A DNA stretch of 64,000 nucleotides from Microbacterium sp. SY138 (lineage in GTDB: Bacteria > Actinomycetota > Actinomycetes > Actinomycetales > Microbacteriaceae), in contig NZ_CP155793.1 in assembly GCF_039729145.1 (NCBI RefSeq), positions 3,472,001 to 3,536,000 of the forward strand. Direction: 5' to 3'. Position 1 is the first letter of the stretch. Every line of letters starts with the position of its first letter. The translations under genes and the position numbers were made by a program. Shown here in pieces: positions 1 to 8,009 of this stretch. The notes beneath the pieces were generated by a model. That model had not been told where the DNA came from, did no database searches, and was given only the letters and a program-made list of their open reading frames with translations.

Positions 1-314
1 TCGGCGAGGGTCTCGGCCAGCGGCGTCACTCCGGCGGCATCGATGCGCTCGGTGTCCATGAAGCTCGCGAACAGATCGCCGATCTTACGGGCGAGGGTAC
101 CCTCCTCGGCGTCCTGCGACTCCTCGATGATCGCGCGCACGTCTTTCTCCGCCTGCTCGGCGAGGAGGTGGAACGAGCCCCAGCGCGCCTTGTCGCCCGG
201 GATCTCGGTGCGGGCGAGCCACGCCCCGTTCACGTGACGATAGAGGTCGTCCTGCGGGCGGATGTCGGAGCTGAACTCATCAAGGGCGAGGCCCACGGGA
301 AGAACGTCAGTCAT
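1..314 (-). CDS. M13 family metallopeptidase, N-terminal part (cut by window edge)
   Basis: The first 104 residues begin MTDVLPVGLALDEF and continue with RPQDDLYRHVNGAWL, which matches the N-terminal hallmark of M13 (neprilysin/PepO) zinc endopeptidases. The HExxH catalytic part lies outside the window. No signal peptide is visible, as is usual for actinobacterial PepO-like enzymes. The start is the ATG at 314; a TAGGCT box 7 nt upstream suggests a leaderless transcript. The gene follows the histidine kinase on the same strand but has its own promoter. The family call rests on the N-terminal domain only. Confidence 0.8.
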   Translation of the reverse strand, partial: MTDVLPVGLALDEFSSDIRPQDDLYRHVNGAWLARTEIPGDKARWGSFHLLAEQAEKDVRAIIEESQDAEEGTLARKIGDLFASFMDTERIDAAGVTPLAETLA

Positions 315-321
315 GCGCTCC

Positions 322-327
322 AGCCTA
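322..327 (-). promoter_or_regulatory. -10 box (TAGGCT) of the M13 peptidase gene
   Basis: TAGGCT on the minus strand, 7 nt before the ATG at 314. Its first three bases are the TAG stop codon of the upstream histidine kinase gene. The spacing implies transcription starts at or next to the start codon. Confidence 0.6.
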
Positions 328-1479
328 TGACCCGCCTCCCCCGAACGGCAGGAGCACGTTCATGCGGAACCCCTCGTCGGTCCGCTCGGCGAAGACCTCT
401 CCGCCGTGCGCACGCGCCAGGCCGCGCGCGATCGACAGGCCGAGACCGGCCCCGGAAGCCACGCCGTCCTGGTCGATCGGGGCCGTGCGGGCCGCGTCCT
501 CGCGCCAGCCGACGTCGAACATGCGGTCGAGATCCTCCACCGCGACACCCGCGCCGTGATCGAGGATGCCGAGCACGAGGCGGTTCCGCTCGACCTCGGT
601 GGCCGAGATGACGATGTCCGTGCCGCGCGGCGCATGTCGGATCGCGTTGGTCAGCAGGTTGACGACGATCCGTCCGAGCTGATGCGGGTCCGCCCAGAGC
701 ACGTGACCGCCCACGCCGCGCTCGACGATGCGCACGCCGTGGCGATCTGCGGCGGCCGCGACGTCGGCGACCGCATCCGAGACCACGTCGAGCAGCTCGA
801 CCTGCTGGGTCTGCAGCTGCACGGCTCCCGAGGTCAGCGTCGACAGCTCGAAAAGGTCGTCCACCATGCGGCTCATCGTCTCCACCTGCACCCGCACCTG
901 CCCGGCGAAGCGCTCCGGAGCATCGGCCGCGCCGTCTTCGATCGACTCGGCGAGCGCACGGACCGCCGTCAGGGGCGTGCGCAGATCGTGCGAGATCCAG
1001 GCGAAGAACCGCCGTCGCGCCGAGTCCAGCCGCTCCAGCTCGGCATTCGCGGCATCGACCTTCGCCGACACCTCGGCGAGCCGTACCGACAGATCGTCCA
1101 GCTCGCGCGATCCTCCCTGCTCGGCGACGATCACACCTCCGCGGCCCACCTCGTCGAGCGATGCCGACAGACGATCGAACGACGAACGCATCGCCCTGGC
1201 CACCACCCAGGCAGTCGTGATCCCGAGCACAAGGGACACCCCGATCACCACGAGGAGCACGGTCAGGTCGTGCGTCGAGATGTACATCTCCAGCGAGATC
1301 GCAACGACCGAGGCCGCCATCGTGACGACCCCCGCGCTCGCGACCAGCATCAACTGCGCGCGGACAGAGCGACGGCGCAGCACTCGCAGCACGGCGAGCG
1401 TGAGCGCCGCGACGCAGACCGCCACGAGCAGGCACGTCATCACGATCAGCAGCACATCGGCCCCGGCGAGCATGATCAC
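325..1479 (-). CDS. Sensor histidine kinase (HisKA/HATPase_c)
   Basis: Membrane histidine kinase of 384 aa. Hydrophobic segments lie at about residues 3-30, 43-62 and 71-94, followed by a HAMP-like linker. The HisKA H-box SHDLRTPL places the phospho-accepting histidine at about 164. The N-box NLLTNAIRHAP (about 274), G1 DHGAGV (about 307) and G2 GAGLGLSIARGL (about 343) complete the ATPase. I chose the GTG at 1479 because it overlaps the regulator stop codon (GTGA) and follows AGAGGGGG at good spacing; an ATG at 1473 is the alternative. It forms an operon with the OmpR-type regulator just upstream. The signal is unknown; the divergent DM13/DoxX pair is the obvious candidate target. Confidence 0.9.
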   Translation of the reverse strand: MIMLAGADVLLIVMTCLLVAVCVAALTLAVLRVLRRRSVRAQLMLVASAGVVTMAASVVAISLEMYISTHDLTVLLVVIGVSLVLGITTAWVVARAMRSSFDRLSASLDEVGRGGVIVAEQGGSRELDDLSVRLAEVSAKVDAANAELERLDSARRRFFAWISHDLRTPLTAVRALAESIEDGAADAPERFAGQVRVQVETMSRMVDDLFELSTLTSGAVQLQTQQVELLDVVSDAVADVAAAADRHGVRIVERGVGGHVLWADPHQLGRIVVNLLTNAIRHAPRGTDIVISATEVERNRLVLGILDHGAGVAVEDLDRMFDVGWREDAARTAPIDQDGVASGAGLGLSIARGLARAHGGEVFAERTDEGFRMNVLLPFGGGGS

Positions 1480-2174
1480 GAGTGATCCCCCTCTGCCGAG
1501 AAACGGTATCCGACGCCCCACTCCGTGCGCAGGTGGACGGGGTGTCGCGGATCCGCCTCGATCTTCTCCCGCAGCCGGCGCACGTGCACGGTGACCGTCG
1601 AGGCCTCGCCGAAGCTCCAGCCCCAGGCTTCGCGGAGGATCTCCTCGCGACCGAGCGGGCGCCCCTCGTTGCGCACCAGGAAGTGCAGCAGGTCGTATTC
1701 ACGACCGGTGAGGTCGATCTCCTCGCCGCGCACCCACACGCGCCGACGGAGCGGATCGATCGCGAACACGCCGGCACGCACCTCGCCGACCGCGGCCTGC
1801 GTCACCTGCGAGCGCCGTACCAGCGCACCGACGCGCATGAGCAGCTCCCGCAGCGAGAACGGCTTCGCGAGATAGTCGTCGACGCCGAACTGGAAGCCCT
1901 CGATGCGGTCCTCCACCTGTCCGAGAGCGGTGAGAAGCATGATGGGCACGTCGGAGAACGAGCGCAGATCACGGCACAGCTCATCACCGCTGATGCCCGG
2001 GAGCATCCGGTCGACGATCACCACGTCCGGGATGCTCCCGCGCAGCGCCGTCCGCGCCGAGACACCGTCGCCGAAGCTGGAGACCGCGTAGCCGTGGGCG
2101 CGCAGATAGGCACCCACCGCCTCCCTGACCGTGGGGTCGTCTTCGACCACGACGACCTCGGCTGGCTCCTGCAT
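1476..2174 (-). CDS. Response regulator, OmpR/PhoB family
   Basis: Two-domain DNA-binding regulator of 232 aa. The receiver domain (about 1-118) carries the acidic pair E11/D12, the phosphorylation site D55 in VVIVDRMLP and K104 in YLAKPF. The winged-helix domain (about 130-228) has the typical EIDLTGREYDLLHFLV and TVTVHVRRLREKIE segments. The ATG at 2174 gives the usual family length and begins just before the receiver. It overlaps the kinase gene by 4 nt, so the two are probably translationally coupled. It is divergent from the lipoprotein gene at 2342, whose promoter it may control. Confidence 0.92.
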   Translation of the reverse strand: MQEPAEVVVVEDDPTVREAVGAYLRAHGYAVSSFGDGVSARTALRGSIPDVVIVDRMLPGISGDELCRDLRSFSDVPIMLLTALGQVEDRIEGFQFGVDDYLAKPFSLRELLMRVGALVRRSQVTQAAVGEVRAGVFAIDPLRRRVWVRGEEIDLTGREYDLLHFLVRNEGRPLGREEILREAWGWSFGEASTVTVHVRRLREKIEADPRHPVHLRTEWGVGYRFSAEGDHS

Positions 2175-2341
2175 GGGGTCGACACTAGTCGCGCGATGCA
2201 CGCCCCCGGCCGGTTCCTTACAGTCTTGAAAGGTCTTCTCCACCGGCGTCTGCGCGTTCGTAGCGTTCATCGAAGTGCGATCCGCCGCGGCATCCGTCGC
2301 TCCGGGCACAGAGTCGCACACACAGTGAACTGGAGAATCTC

Positions 2342-2797
2342 ATGCGCAAGATCGCTCTCGCCGCCACCGCGGCCCTCACCCTCGCCCTGGCCCTGTCGGC
2401 GTGCAGCTCGCCGGCTGCAACGGAAGACGCCAAGCCCTCGTCTTCGGCGTCGCAGAGTGCCGACTCCGGCATCTCGACCACGAAGATGGACATGGCCGAG
2501 AAGACGGGCACCTTCGCGGGCCTGAACGACAAGAAGGTGTCGGGCACCGTCACCGTGACCGACGACGAGATCGCCCTGTCCGGGTTCTCGTCAGATGAAG
2601 GCCCCGATCTGCACGTCTACCTCACGAACGGCACCGATGAGGCCGCCGTCTCTGCGGGCATGCTCGTGGATGCCGTCTCGTTCGACACCGCCACCCAGAC
2701 CTTCACGCTCGACGGCGTCGACACCTCGGAGTACTCCTACGTCGTGATCCACTGCGACAAGGCGAAGGCCGTGTTCGGAGCAGCCGAGCTCTCATGA
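2342..2797 (+). CDS. DM13-domain lipoprotein
   Basis: A 151-aa secreted lipoprotein: signal peptide with lipobox LSAC (acylated Cys21), a Ser-rich linker to about residue 45, then a DM13 domain with GPDLHVYL and the closing YVVIHCDKAKAVFG, whose Cys is the nearly invariant DM13 cysteine. DM13 domains are predicted to take part in redox or electron transfer; no substrate is known here. CTGGAG lies ahead of the ATG. The stop overlaps the DoxX start (ATGA), so both proteins are made together. Placement opposite a two-component system suggests regulated expression in response to an envelope or redox signal, which is inference. Confidence 0.85.
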   Translation: MRKIALAATAALTLALALSACSSPAATEDAKPSSSASQSADSGISTTKMDMAEKTGTFAGLNDKKVSGTVTVTDDEIALSGFSSDEGPDLHVYLTNGTDEAAVSAGMLVDAVSFDTATQTFTLDGVDTSEYSYVVIHCDKAKAVFGAAELS

Positions 2798-3291
2798 TCG
2801 GATCGCGACCCGCAGGCGTCCTCACCCTCTCGCTGCTCGGCGCCGGGGCCAGGGTGGCGGTCGGGGTGCTCTGGCTGATCGAGGGCATCCTGAAGTACCG
2901 GGCCGGATTCGGAGCGGCCGACATCGAGCTGGTGGCGCAGAGCACGGAGGGGAACCCTCGGGTGCCGTGGTTCTTCGAGCCGCTCGCGTCGTTCATGGGC
3001 ATGGCGCCCGGTGTGTTCGGCGTGGTGATGCCCGCTCTCGAGGTCGCTCTCGGCGTGCTGCTGGTCGCAGGATTCCTGACCAGGATCGCGGCTTTCCTGT
3101 CGATCGGGACGCTCATGCTCTATTGGAGCGCGGATCAGCTGATCGCCCAGTACCCGGCGATGGTCGTGCTCTCCGCAGTCGTGCTCCTCCTCACCGTCTC
3201 CGGACGATTCGGGATGGACGGATGGCTGCGCGCTCGTCGGCGCGAAGCGACCGAAGCGACTGCTGCGACTTCCGGTCTGTGGGAGGCCTGA
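2794..3291 (+). CDS. DoxX family membrane protein
   Basis: A 165-aa protein with four hydrophobic segments (about 8-28, 63-84, 88-105 and 113-133) in the layout of DoxX/SURF4-like proteins. The first contains the family-like AGARVAVGVLWLIEGILKY. DoxX proteins are small quinone- or thiosulfate-linked membrane proteins, and several actinobacterial members take part in redox defence. Translationally coupled to the DM13 lipoprotein through a 4-nt overlap. The C-terminal tail is Ala/Thr-rich and probably cytoplasmic. Confidence 0.8.
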   Translation: MIGSRPAGVLTLSLLGAGARVAVGVLWLIEGILKYRAGFGAADIELVAQSTEGNPRVPWFFEPLASFMGMAPGVFGVVMPALEVALGVLLVAGFLTRIAAFLSIGTLMLYWSADQLIAQYPAMVVLSAVVLLLTVSGRFGMDGWLRARRREATEATAATSGLWEA

Positions 3292-3330
3292 AGCGTCGGC
3301 AGAGCCCGACCGTTCAAACGGGGACGCGGG

Positions 3331-3356
3331 TGCGGCCGGGTGGGGGCCCGGTCGCA
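3331..3356. terminator. Bidirectional hairpin between convergent genes
   Basis: TGCGGCCGGG (3331-3340) and CCCGGTCGCA (3347-3356) form a 10-bp stem with one G-U pair and a 6-nt loop. It sits exactly between the convergent doxX-like and DUF1992 genes. No U-run follows, which is common for actinobacterial terminators. Confidence 0.55.
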
Positions 3357-3362
3357 TCCGTA

Positions 3363-3914
3363 TCAGCCGCGGCGTCGCAGGGAGAAGCGGCGGCGTCGCG
3401 GCTGCTCGGCGGGCGCGGCCTTCGGGCGCGCCGCCCGACGCCCGGCCCAGGCGGCCACCTCGGCGTCGACGTCACGCGGCGAGGTGACCACGGGCGGGCC
3501 GCCCTGCAGCTGGCGGCGCGCTTCCCGCACTCGCCGATTGAAGTCCTCGAGGACGTCGCGCACATCGGACTCGCGCCCCAGCAGGTCGAGCTGATCGTCC
3601 AGCTCCCGATCCTCGGTGCGCAGCAGGATCGCCGGCGGACCGAGACCGGTGAGGTTCTCGGTCTCGATCTTGCGACGGATCCACCAGTCCGGGTCGTGAT
3701 GGGTGCCGAGTCCTTCGAGAGGCTTGCCCGCACCGGGAAGGTCGTCGAACTCCCCCCGGCGGATCGCCACCTGGATGGCCGTCTCGATGAATGCGGCACG
3801 ATCGACCGCCGCGGCGATCCCGGGCGGCGTGCCCGACTCCTCGTCGCCGTCCACGCTCTCGCCGTGCTGTCTGCTCGCGAGATATCGTGCGGCCGCTTCT
3901 CTGGGATCCGTCAT
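3363..3914 (-). CDS. DUF1992 (DnaJ-homologue C28 domain) protein
   Basis: A 183-aa protein whose central part (about 30-105) matches DUF1992. It contains FIETAIQVAIRRGEFDDLPG followed by GAGKPL, then the DPDWWIRRKIE and ENL-type helices. Function in bacteria is not established; the eukaryotic relative is DNAJC28. The C-terminus is basic and low complexity (RRRRFSLRRRG), possibly a nucleic-acid or membrane-surface contact. The ATG at 3914 has GGAGG 6 nt upstream, which decides against longer upstream reading frames. It is convergent with the DoxX gene and divergent from the MATE gene. Confidence 0.85.
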   Translation of the reverse strand: MTDPREAAARYLASRQHGESVDGDEESGTPPGIAAAVDRAAFIETAIQVAIRRGEFDDLPGAGKPLEGLGTHHDPDWWIRRKIETENLTGLGPPAILLRTEDRELDDQLDLLGRESDVRDVLEDFNRRVREARRQLQGGPPVVTSPRDVDAEVAAWAGRRAARPKAAPAEQPRRRRFSLRRRG

Positions 3915-4008
3915 GATGCACCTCCGTGGCATCCGAGCTCCCCTCCACCCTACGACGACCGCCACCGCCCGGATCGGGCCCGCAGCCGGTGAGGTCGGCC
4001 CCAGGTCA

Positions 4009-4014
4009 TAGGCT
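4009..4014 (+). promoter_or_regulatory. -10 box (TAGGCT) of the MATE gene, leaderless
   Basis: TAGGCT then 6 nt then ATG at 4021, one of five identical TAGGCT-N6-start arrangements on the plus strand of this window. Confidence 0.65.
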
Positions 4015-4020
4015 CGGAGG

Positions 4021-5343
4021 ATGACCGCGCGCGCCTCCCTCAATCGAGAGATCCTGCGGCTCGCCGTCCCCGCGCTCGGCGCACTGATCGCGGAGCCCGC
4101 CTTCCTGATCGTGGATGCCGCGCTCGTCGGGCATCTCGGGACCACTCCGCTCGCCGGGCTCGGCATCGCGGGGGCTGTACTCCAGACGATCGTCGGACTG
4201 ATGGTGTTCCTGGCCTACTCGACGACCCCGGCGGTCGCTCGCCGCTTCGGGGCGGGACAGCCCGGCGAGGCCGTCTCCGTCGGCGTCAACGGCATGTGGC
4301 TGGCGCTCGGGCTCGGCGCCGTGCTCGCGGTGATCGGCGCCGTGTCCTCCCCCTGGTTGGTCTCGCTGTTCGGGGCGAGCGAAGCCGTTTCCGCGCAGGC
4401 GAACGAGTACCTCGTGATCTCGATGTGGGGCTTGCCGGCGATGCTCATCGTGTTCGCCGCGACCGGTCTGCTGCGCGGCATGCAGGACACGATGACGCCG
4501 CTGTGGATCGCGGGGCTCGGATTCGGGGCCAACGCCCTGCTCAACTGGCTGTTCATCTACGGACTCGGCTGGGGCATCGCGGGTTCTGCGGCGGGCACCG
4601 TGACCGCGCAGTGGGGAATGGTCGCCGCCTACGTGCTGGTGGTGCGCCGCCTCGCCACCCGGCACAGCGCCTCGCTGCGCGCACAGGGCGCAGGCATGCG
4701 CAACACCGCGACGTCGGGCGGCTGGCTGTTCCTGCGCACCGTGAGCCTGCGCGTCGCACTGCTCGCGACCGTCGGCGTCGCCACCGGCATCGGCACCGAC
4801 GAGCTGGCCGGGTGGCAGATCGTCTTCACGATCTTCTCCGCGGCCGCCTTCGCCCTCGATGCACTCGCGATCGCGGCCCAGGCCCTCATCGGCAAGGAGC
4901 TCGGAGCCGGGGACGAGCAGCAGGTGCACCGTGTGCTGGCCCGCACCGTCGCGTGGGGCGCCTGGTTCGGCGTGGCCGTCGGCGGGCTGATCGCCGCGCT
5001 CTCGGGCGTGCTCGGCATCGTCTTCACCGGATCGGCGGAGATCGCAGCGCTTGTGCAGCCGGCACTGCTCGTGCTCGCCGTGGCCCAGCCGATCGCCGGT
5101 GTCGTCTTCGTGCTCGACGGCGTGCTGATGGGCGCGAACGACGCCCGATACCTGGCGATCGCCGGTGGTCTGAACCTGGTGCCGTTCCTGCCCGCGCTCT
5201 GGATCGTCGCCGCCACCGGGGTCGACGGCACCGCCGGTCTCGTCTGGCTCGCGGTCGCCTTCTTCGGCGTCTACCTGCTCGCACGGCTCGGCACCCTGGG
5301 GTGGCGGGTGCGGTCCGGTCGCTGGCTTTCGGCCACCGTCTGA
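4021..5343 (+). CDS. MATE family efflux transporter (DinF-like)
   Basis: A 440-aa integral membrane protein with about 12 hydrophobic segments in two similar halves. The opening REILRLAVPALGALIAEP and the VDAALVGHLG segment are typical of MatE domains, and the second half starts near LRTVSLRVALLATV. MATE proteins export drugs or metabolites using Na+ or H+ gradients. The subgroup looks DinF-like by the N-terminal sequence; the substrate cannot be told. The transcript appears monocistronic and leaderless. Neighbours give no pathway hint. Confidence 0.9.
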   Translation: MTARASLNREILRLAVPALGALIAEPAFLIVDAALVGHLGTTPLAGLGIAGAVLQTIVGLMVFLAYSTTPAVARRFGAGQPGEAVSVGVNGMWLALGLGAVLAVIGAVSSPWLVSLFGASEAVSAQANEYLVISMWGLPAMLIVFAATGLLRGMQDTMTPLWIAGLGFGANALLNWLFIYGLGWGIAGSAAGTVTAQWGMVAAYVLVVRRLATRHSASLRAQGAGMRNTATSGGWLFLRTVSLRVALLATVGVATGIGTDELAGWQIVFTIFSAAAFALDALAIAAQALIGKELGAGDEQQVHRVLARTVAWGAWFGVAVGGLIAALSGVLGIVFTGSAEIAALVQPALLVLAVAQPIAGVVFVLDGVLMGANDARYLAIAGGLNLVPFLPALWIVAATGVDGTAGLVWLAVAFFGVYLLARLGTLGWRVRSGRWLSATV

Positions 5344-5394
5344 CGCCGCCGCCGCGTCCGGCTGTTCCTGCACGGACATCGACGATCGCGACTT

Positions 5395-5412
5395 CTTCAC
5401 AACCGCTGGAAT
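5395..5412 (+). promoter_or_regulatory. 18-bp element shared with the locus at 26701
   Basis: CTTCACAACCGCTGGAAT here and CTTCACAGATGCTGGAAT at 26701-26718 agree at 15 of 18 positions. Both lie about 90-100 bp upstream of a gene for a membrane-anchored coiled-coil protein. Function unknown; possibly an operator or upstream promoter element. Confidence 0.45.
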
Positions 5413-5483
5413 CCGCGGAATACTACGTCGCCTGCCCCTGGCGCCCTCGACGATGATCGGGGGACACTGAAGGGATGCTGGGG

Positions 5484-5861
5484 ATGACCGAACCACAGGT
5501 CTGGACACTGATCGGCGTCTTCGCCGCGGGGATGTTCGGCACCATCACGCTGATCTCGACGATGTTCCTGCGCACGATGCAGAACGGGTTCGACGGCGTG
5601 CGCACGGAGATGCGGAATGAGTTCGCGAGCGTGCGGACCGAGATGCGAAACGAGTTCGCGAGCGTGCGGACGGAGATGGGAAACGAGTTCGCGAGCGTGC
5701 GGACCGAGTTCCGGAACGAGTTCGCGAGCGTACGCACGGAGACGGGCAGCGAGTTCGCCGGCGTGCGCACGGAGATCCGGACGGTGCATGAGCGCATGGA
5801 TCACCTCGATCGCGACGTGAACGCGATCTACCGTCATCTCTTCGGCATCGACCGCGGGTGA
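5484..5861 (+). CDS. Membrane-anchored coiled-coil protein with hendecad repeats
   Basis: A 125-aa protein of unknown function. One N-terminal transmembrane helix (about residues 5-28) is followed by five and a half tandem 11-residue units of the type VRTEMRNEFAS, then a short tail ending IYRHLFGIDRG. Eleven-residue repeats form straight or right-handed coiled coils, so a membrane-tethered rod is likely. I prefer the ATG at 5484, which aligns with the starts of the two similar proteins at 26804 and 27048; an in-frame ATG at 5475 is the alternative. It stands alone between convergent neighbours. Confidence 0.65.
   Translation: MTEPQVWTLIGVFAAGMFGTITLISTMFLRTMQNGFDGVRTEMRNEFASVRTEMRNEFASVRTEMGNEFASVRTEFRNEFASVRTETGSEFAGVRTEIRTVHERMDHLDRDVNAIYRHLFGIDRG
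5598..5780 (+). repeat. 33-bp in-frame tandem repeat (5.5 copies)
   Basis: Units at 5598, 5631, 5664, 5697 and 5730 plus a half unit from 5763, each beginning GTGCG or GTACG and ending GAGTTCGCGAGC or a close variant. The period is exactly eleven codons, so copy-number change would only lengthen or shorten the coiled coil. Confidence 0.9.
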
Positions 5862-5888
5862 CGCCGGGCACTGTCGAGATGGCGAGGG

Positions 5889-6569
5889 TCAGGCCGCGTA
5901 TCTCCGGCACCACTCGTACATGATCACGGCGGCCGCGGCACTGGCGTTGATCGAGCGCGTCGAGCCGTACTGCGTGATCTCGATGTGGGCGGAAGCGGCG
6001 GCGAGCGCCTCGGCGGAGAGCCCCGGGCCCTCCTGGCCGAACAGCAGCACGCAACGCTGCGGCAGGTCGGCCCTGTCGACGGGCACTGCGCCGTCGACGT
6101 TGTCGACCGCGATGATCGGAACCCCTTCGGCCGCGGCCCAGGCGGCGAACGTATCGACGTCTTCGTGATGCACGACGTGCTGGTAGCGGTCGGTGACCAT
6201 CGCCCCGCGCTTGTTCCAGCGGCGGCGGCCGATGATGTGCACGGTGTCGGCGAGGAACGCGTTGGCGCTGCGCACGATCGACCCGATGTTCATGTCGTGC
6301 TGCCAGTTCTCGATCGCGACGTGGAACGGGTGTCGCTGGGTGTCGAGGTCGGCGACGATCGCGTCCATGCGCCAGTAGCGGTAGCGGTCGATCACGTTGC
6401 GGGTGTCGCCGGTGGCCAACAGCTCCCGGTCGTACTCCGCACCTTCGGGCCAGGCCTCCTCGCCGCCGGGCCAGGGCCCGACGCCGTAGCCGGGTTGAGC
6501 GATCGACCCGGTGCTCACCGCGCCCACGGGGGCATCGGGACTCGTGCTGTGCGGGGCGGCGTCATCCAT
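5889..6569 (-). CDS. SpoU/TrmH family RNA 2'-O-methyltransferase
   Basis: A 226-aa SPOUT-fold enzyme that would transfer a methyl group from S-adenosylmethionine to a ribose 2'-OH of tRNA or rRNA. All three family motifs are visible: motif 1 NIGSIVRSANAF, with the catalytic Arg, near residue 95; motif 2 CVLLFGQEGPGLS; motif 3 ITQYGSTRSINASAAAAVIMYEW at the C-terminus, which forms the knot. The first 60 residues are a variable extension. The RNA target cannot be told. The ATG at 6569 follows TAGCCT-N6, a leaderless arrangement. Confidence 0.88.
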   Translation of the reverse strand: MDDAAPHSTSPDAPVGAVSTGSIAQPGYGVGPWPGGEEAWPEGAEYDRELLATGDTRNVIDRYRYWRMDAIVADLDTQRHPFHVAIENWQHDMNIGSIVRSANAFLADTVHIIGRRRWNKRGAMVTDRYQHVVHHEDVDTFAAWAAAEGVPIIAVDNVDGAVPVDRADLPQRCVLLFGQEGPGLSAEALAAASAHIEITQYGSTRSINASAAAAVIMYEWCRRYAA

Positions 6570-6575
6570 CCCGCC

Positions 6576-6581
6576 AGGCTA
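6576..6581 (-). promoter_or_regulatory. -10 box (TAGCCT) of the SpoU gene
   Basis: TAGCCT on the minus strand, 6 nt before the ATG at 6569; leaderless arrangement. Confidence 0.55.
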
Positions 6582-6662
6582 TCGCCGTCGCATCCCCGTT
6601 CGAATCGCGCAACAGGCTCCCTCCGGGCCACTTTTGCAGCAATCCACGCGCTTCGAAAGATA

Positions 6663-6706
6663 TTTAGGTACACCGAAAAATACGCTACGGTTTCGGTGTG
6701 CCTAAA
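6663..6706 (+). promoter_or_regulatory. Double DtxR/MntR-type operator and promoter of the Nramp gene
   Basis: Two 16-bp sites, TTTAGGTACACCGAAA (6663-6678) and TTTCGGTGTGCCTAAA (6691-6706), are reverse complements of each other with one mismatch. Each is itself an imperfect palindrome of the form TTTnGGTnnnCCnAAA, resembling DtxR-family boxes. A TACGGT -10 box (6686-6691) lies between and next to them, 6 nt before the GTG start at 6698, so bound repressor would cover the promoter and start. The MntR-like protein at 12235 is the likely ligand. Confidence 0.75.
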
Positions 6707-7990
6707 AATTCCCCTGTCCCGATGACGACTGCTGCCACGCCCCCCGCCCGCGCCCCTCGCAGCCTGTGGTTGCTGGGCCCCGCCCTCGTGGCGGGCGTCG
6801 CCTACCTCGACCCCGGCAACGTCGCCAGCAACATGACCGCAGGAGCCCAGTACGGGTACCTGCTGGTGTGGGTCGTGCTCGCCGGCAACGTGATGGCGTG
6901 GCTGATCCAGTACCTCTCAGCGAAGCTGGGCGTCGTCACCGGGCAGAGCCTTCCCGAGGTGCTGGGGGCGCGGCTGAAGCGTCCATGGGCACGCCGCGCA
7001 TACTGGCTGCAGGCCGAGCTCGTCGCGATGGCCACCGACCTGGCCGAGGTCATCGGCGGCGCGGTCGCCCTGAACCTCCTGTTCGACGTGCCGCTGCTGC
7101 TCGGCGGCCTGATCACGGGTGCCGTCTCCATGATCCTGCTCACGGTGCAGAGCCGGCGCGGCGCCCGTCCGTTCGAGTTCGTGATCATCGGCCTCATGGC
7201 GATCATCACGATCGGATTCGTCGCGGGAGTGTTCGTCGCCCCGCCGGACCCGGCGGGGGTCATCGGCGGGATGGTCCCCCGTTTCGAGGACACGGGCTCG
7301 GTCCTGCTGGCCGCGTCGATCCTCGGCGCGACGATCATGCCGCATGCGATCTACGCGCACTCCTCACTCGCCCGCGATCGCTTCGGCGCCTCGACCTCTC
7401 ACGCCGGCGACGAGGCGGTGCGCACCGAGACCTCGCGCATCCGCCGACTGCTCACCGCCACCCGATGGGATGTCTCCATCGCCATGGTGATCGCGGGATC
7501 CGTCAACCTCTGCATCCTGCTGCTCGCCGCCGCGAACCTCGCCGGCGTCGAGGGCACCGACTCGCTGGAGGGCGCACATGCCGCTCTCGCCGCCGGACTC
7601 GGACCGGTGGTGGCGACGTTCTTCGCCGTGGGACTGCTCGCCTCGGGACTGGCATCGACGTCGGTGGGCGCCTACGCGGGGGCGGAGATCATGCACGGAC
7701 TGCTGCATGTGCGCATCCCGCTGCTCGTCCGGCGCCTCGTGACGCTGATCCCCGCGCTCGTGATCCTCGGCATCGGCTTCGACCCCACCCTCGCGCTGGT
7801 CCTCAGCCAGGTGGTGCTCTCCTTCGGCATCCCGTTCGCGCTGATCCCCCTGGTCGTGCTCACCGCGCAACGACGCACCCTGGGGGCCTGGGTCAACCGG
7901 CGATGGACGACGGCTGCGGGGGTCATCGCCTCCGTGTTCCTGATCGCGCTCAACGGCGCCCTGCTCTGGCTGGTGCTGACGGGAGCGTGA
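6698..7990 (+). CDS. mntH: Nramp family Mn2+/Fe2+ transporter
   Basis: A 430-aa proton-coupled divalent metal importer with 11 predicted membrane segments. Metal-binding motifs are intact: DPGN in TM1 (Asp38, Asn41) and MPHAIYAHSS in TM6. The GTG at 6698 is favoured because a TACGGT box sits 6 nt upstream and the operator runs into the coding sequence; the ATG at 6722 is the alternative and would lack a ribosome site. Regulation by manganese through a DtxR-type repressor is strongly suggested by the double operator. Manganese rather than iron is inferred from the regulator candidate at 12235. Confidence 0.9.
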   Translation: MPKNSPVPMTTAATPPARAPRSLWLLGPALVAGVAYLDPGNVASNMTAGAQYGYLLVWVVLAGNVMAWLIQYLSAKLGVVTGQSLPEVLGARLKRPWARRAYWLQAELVAMATDLAEVIGGAVALNLLFDVPLLLGGLITGAVSMILLTVQSRRGARPFEFVIIGLMAIITIGFVAGVFVAPPDPAGVIGGMVPRFEDTGSVLLAASILGATIMPHAIYAHSSLARDRFGASTSHAGDEAVRTETSRIRRLLTATRWDVSIAMVIAGSVNLCILLLAAANLAGVEGTDSLEGAHAALAAGLGPVVATFFAVGLLASGLASTSVGAYAGAEIMHGLLHVRIPLLVRRLVTLIPALVILGIGFDPTLALVLSQVVLSFGIPFALIPLVVLTAQRRTLGAWVNRRWTTAAGVIASVFLIALNGALLWLVLTGA

Positions 7991-7997
7991 GCCCGGA

Positions 7998-8003
7998 TAG
8001 GCT
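7998..8003 (+). promoter_or_regulatory. -10 box (TAGGCT) of the 8010 gene
   Basis: TAGGCT-N6-ATG, leaderless arrangement. It separates this small gene from mntH even though the genes are only 19 nt apart. Confidence 0.6.
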
Positions 8004-8009
8004 CGAACC

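Noticed and set aside
5598..5780. Regularly repeated DNA that might be a CRISPR-like array
   Set aside because: The 33-bp units are contiguous without spacers and form an in-frame 11-residue coiled-coil repeat.
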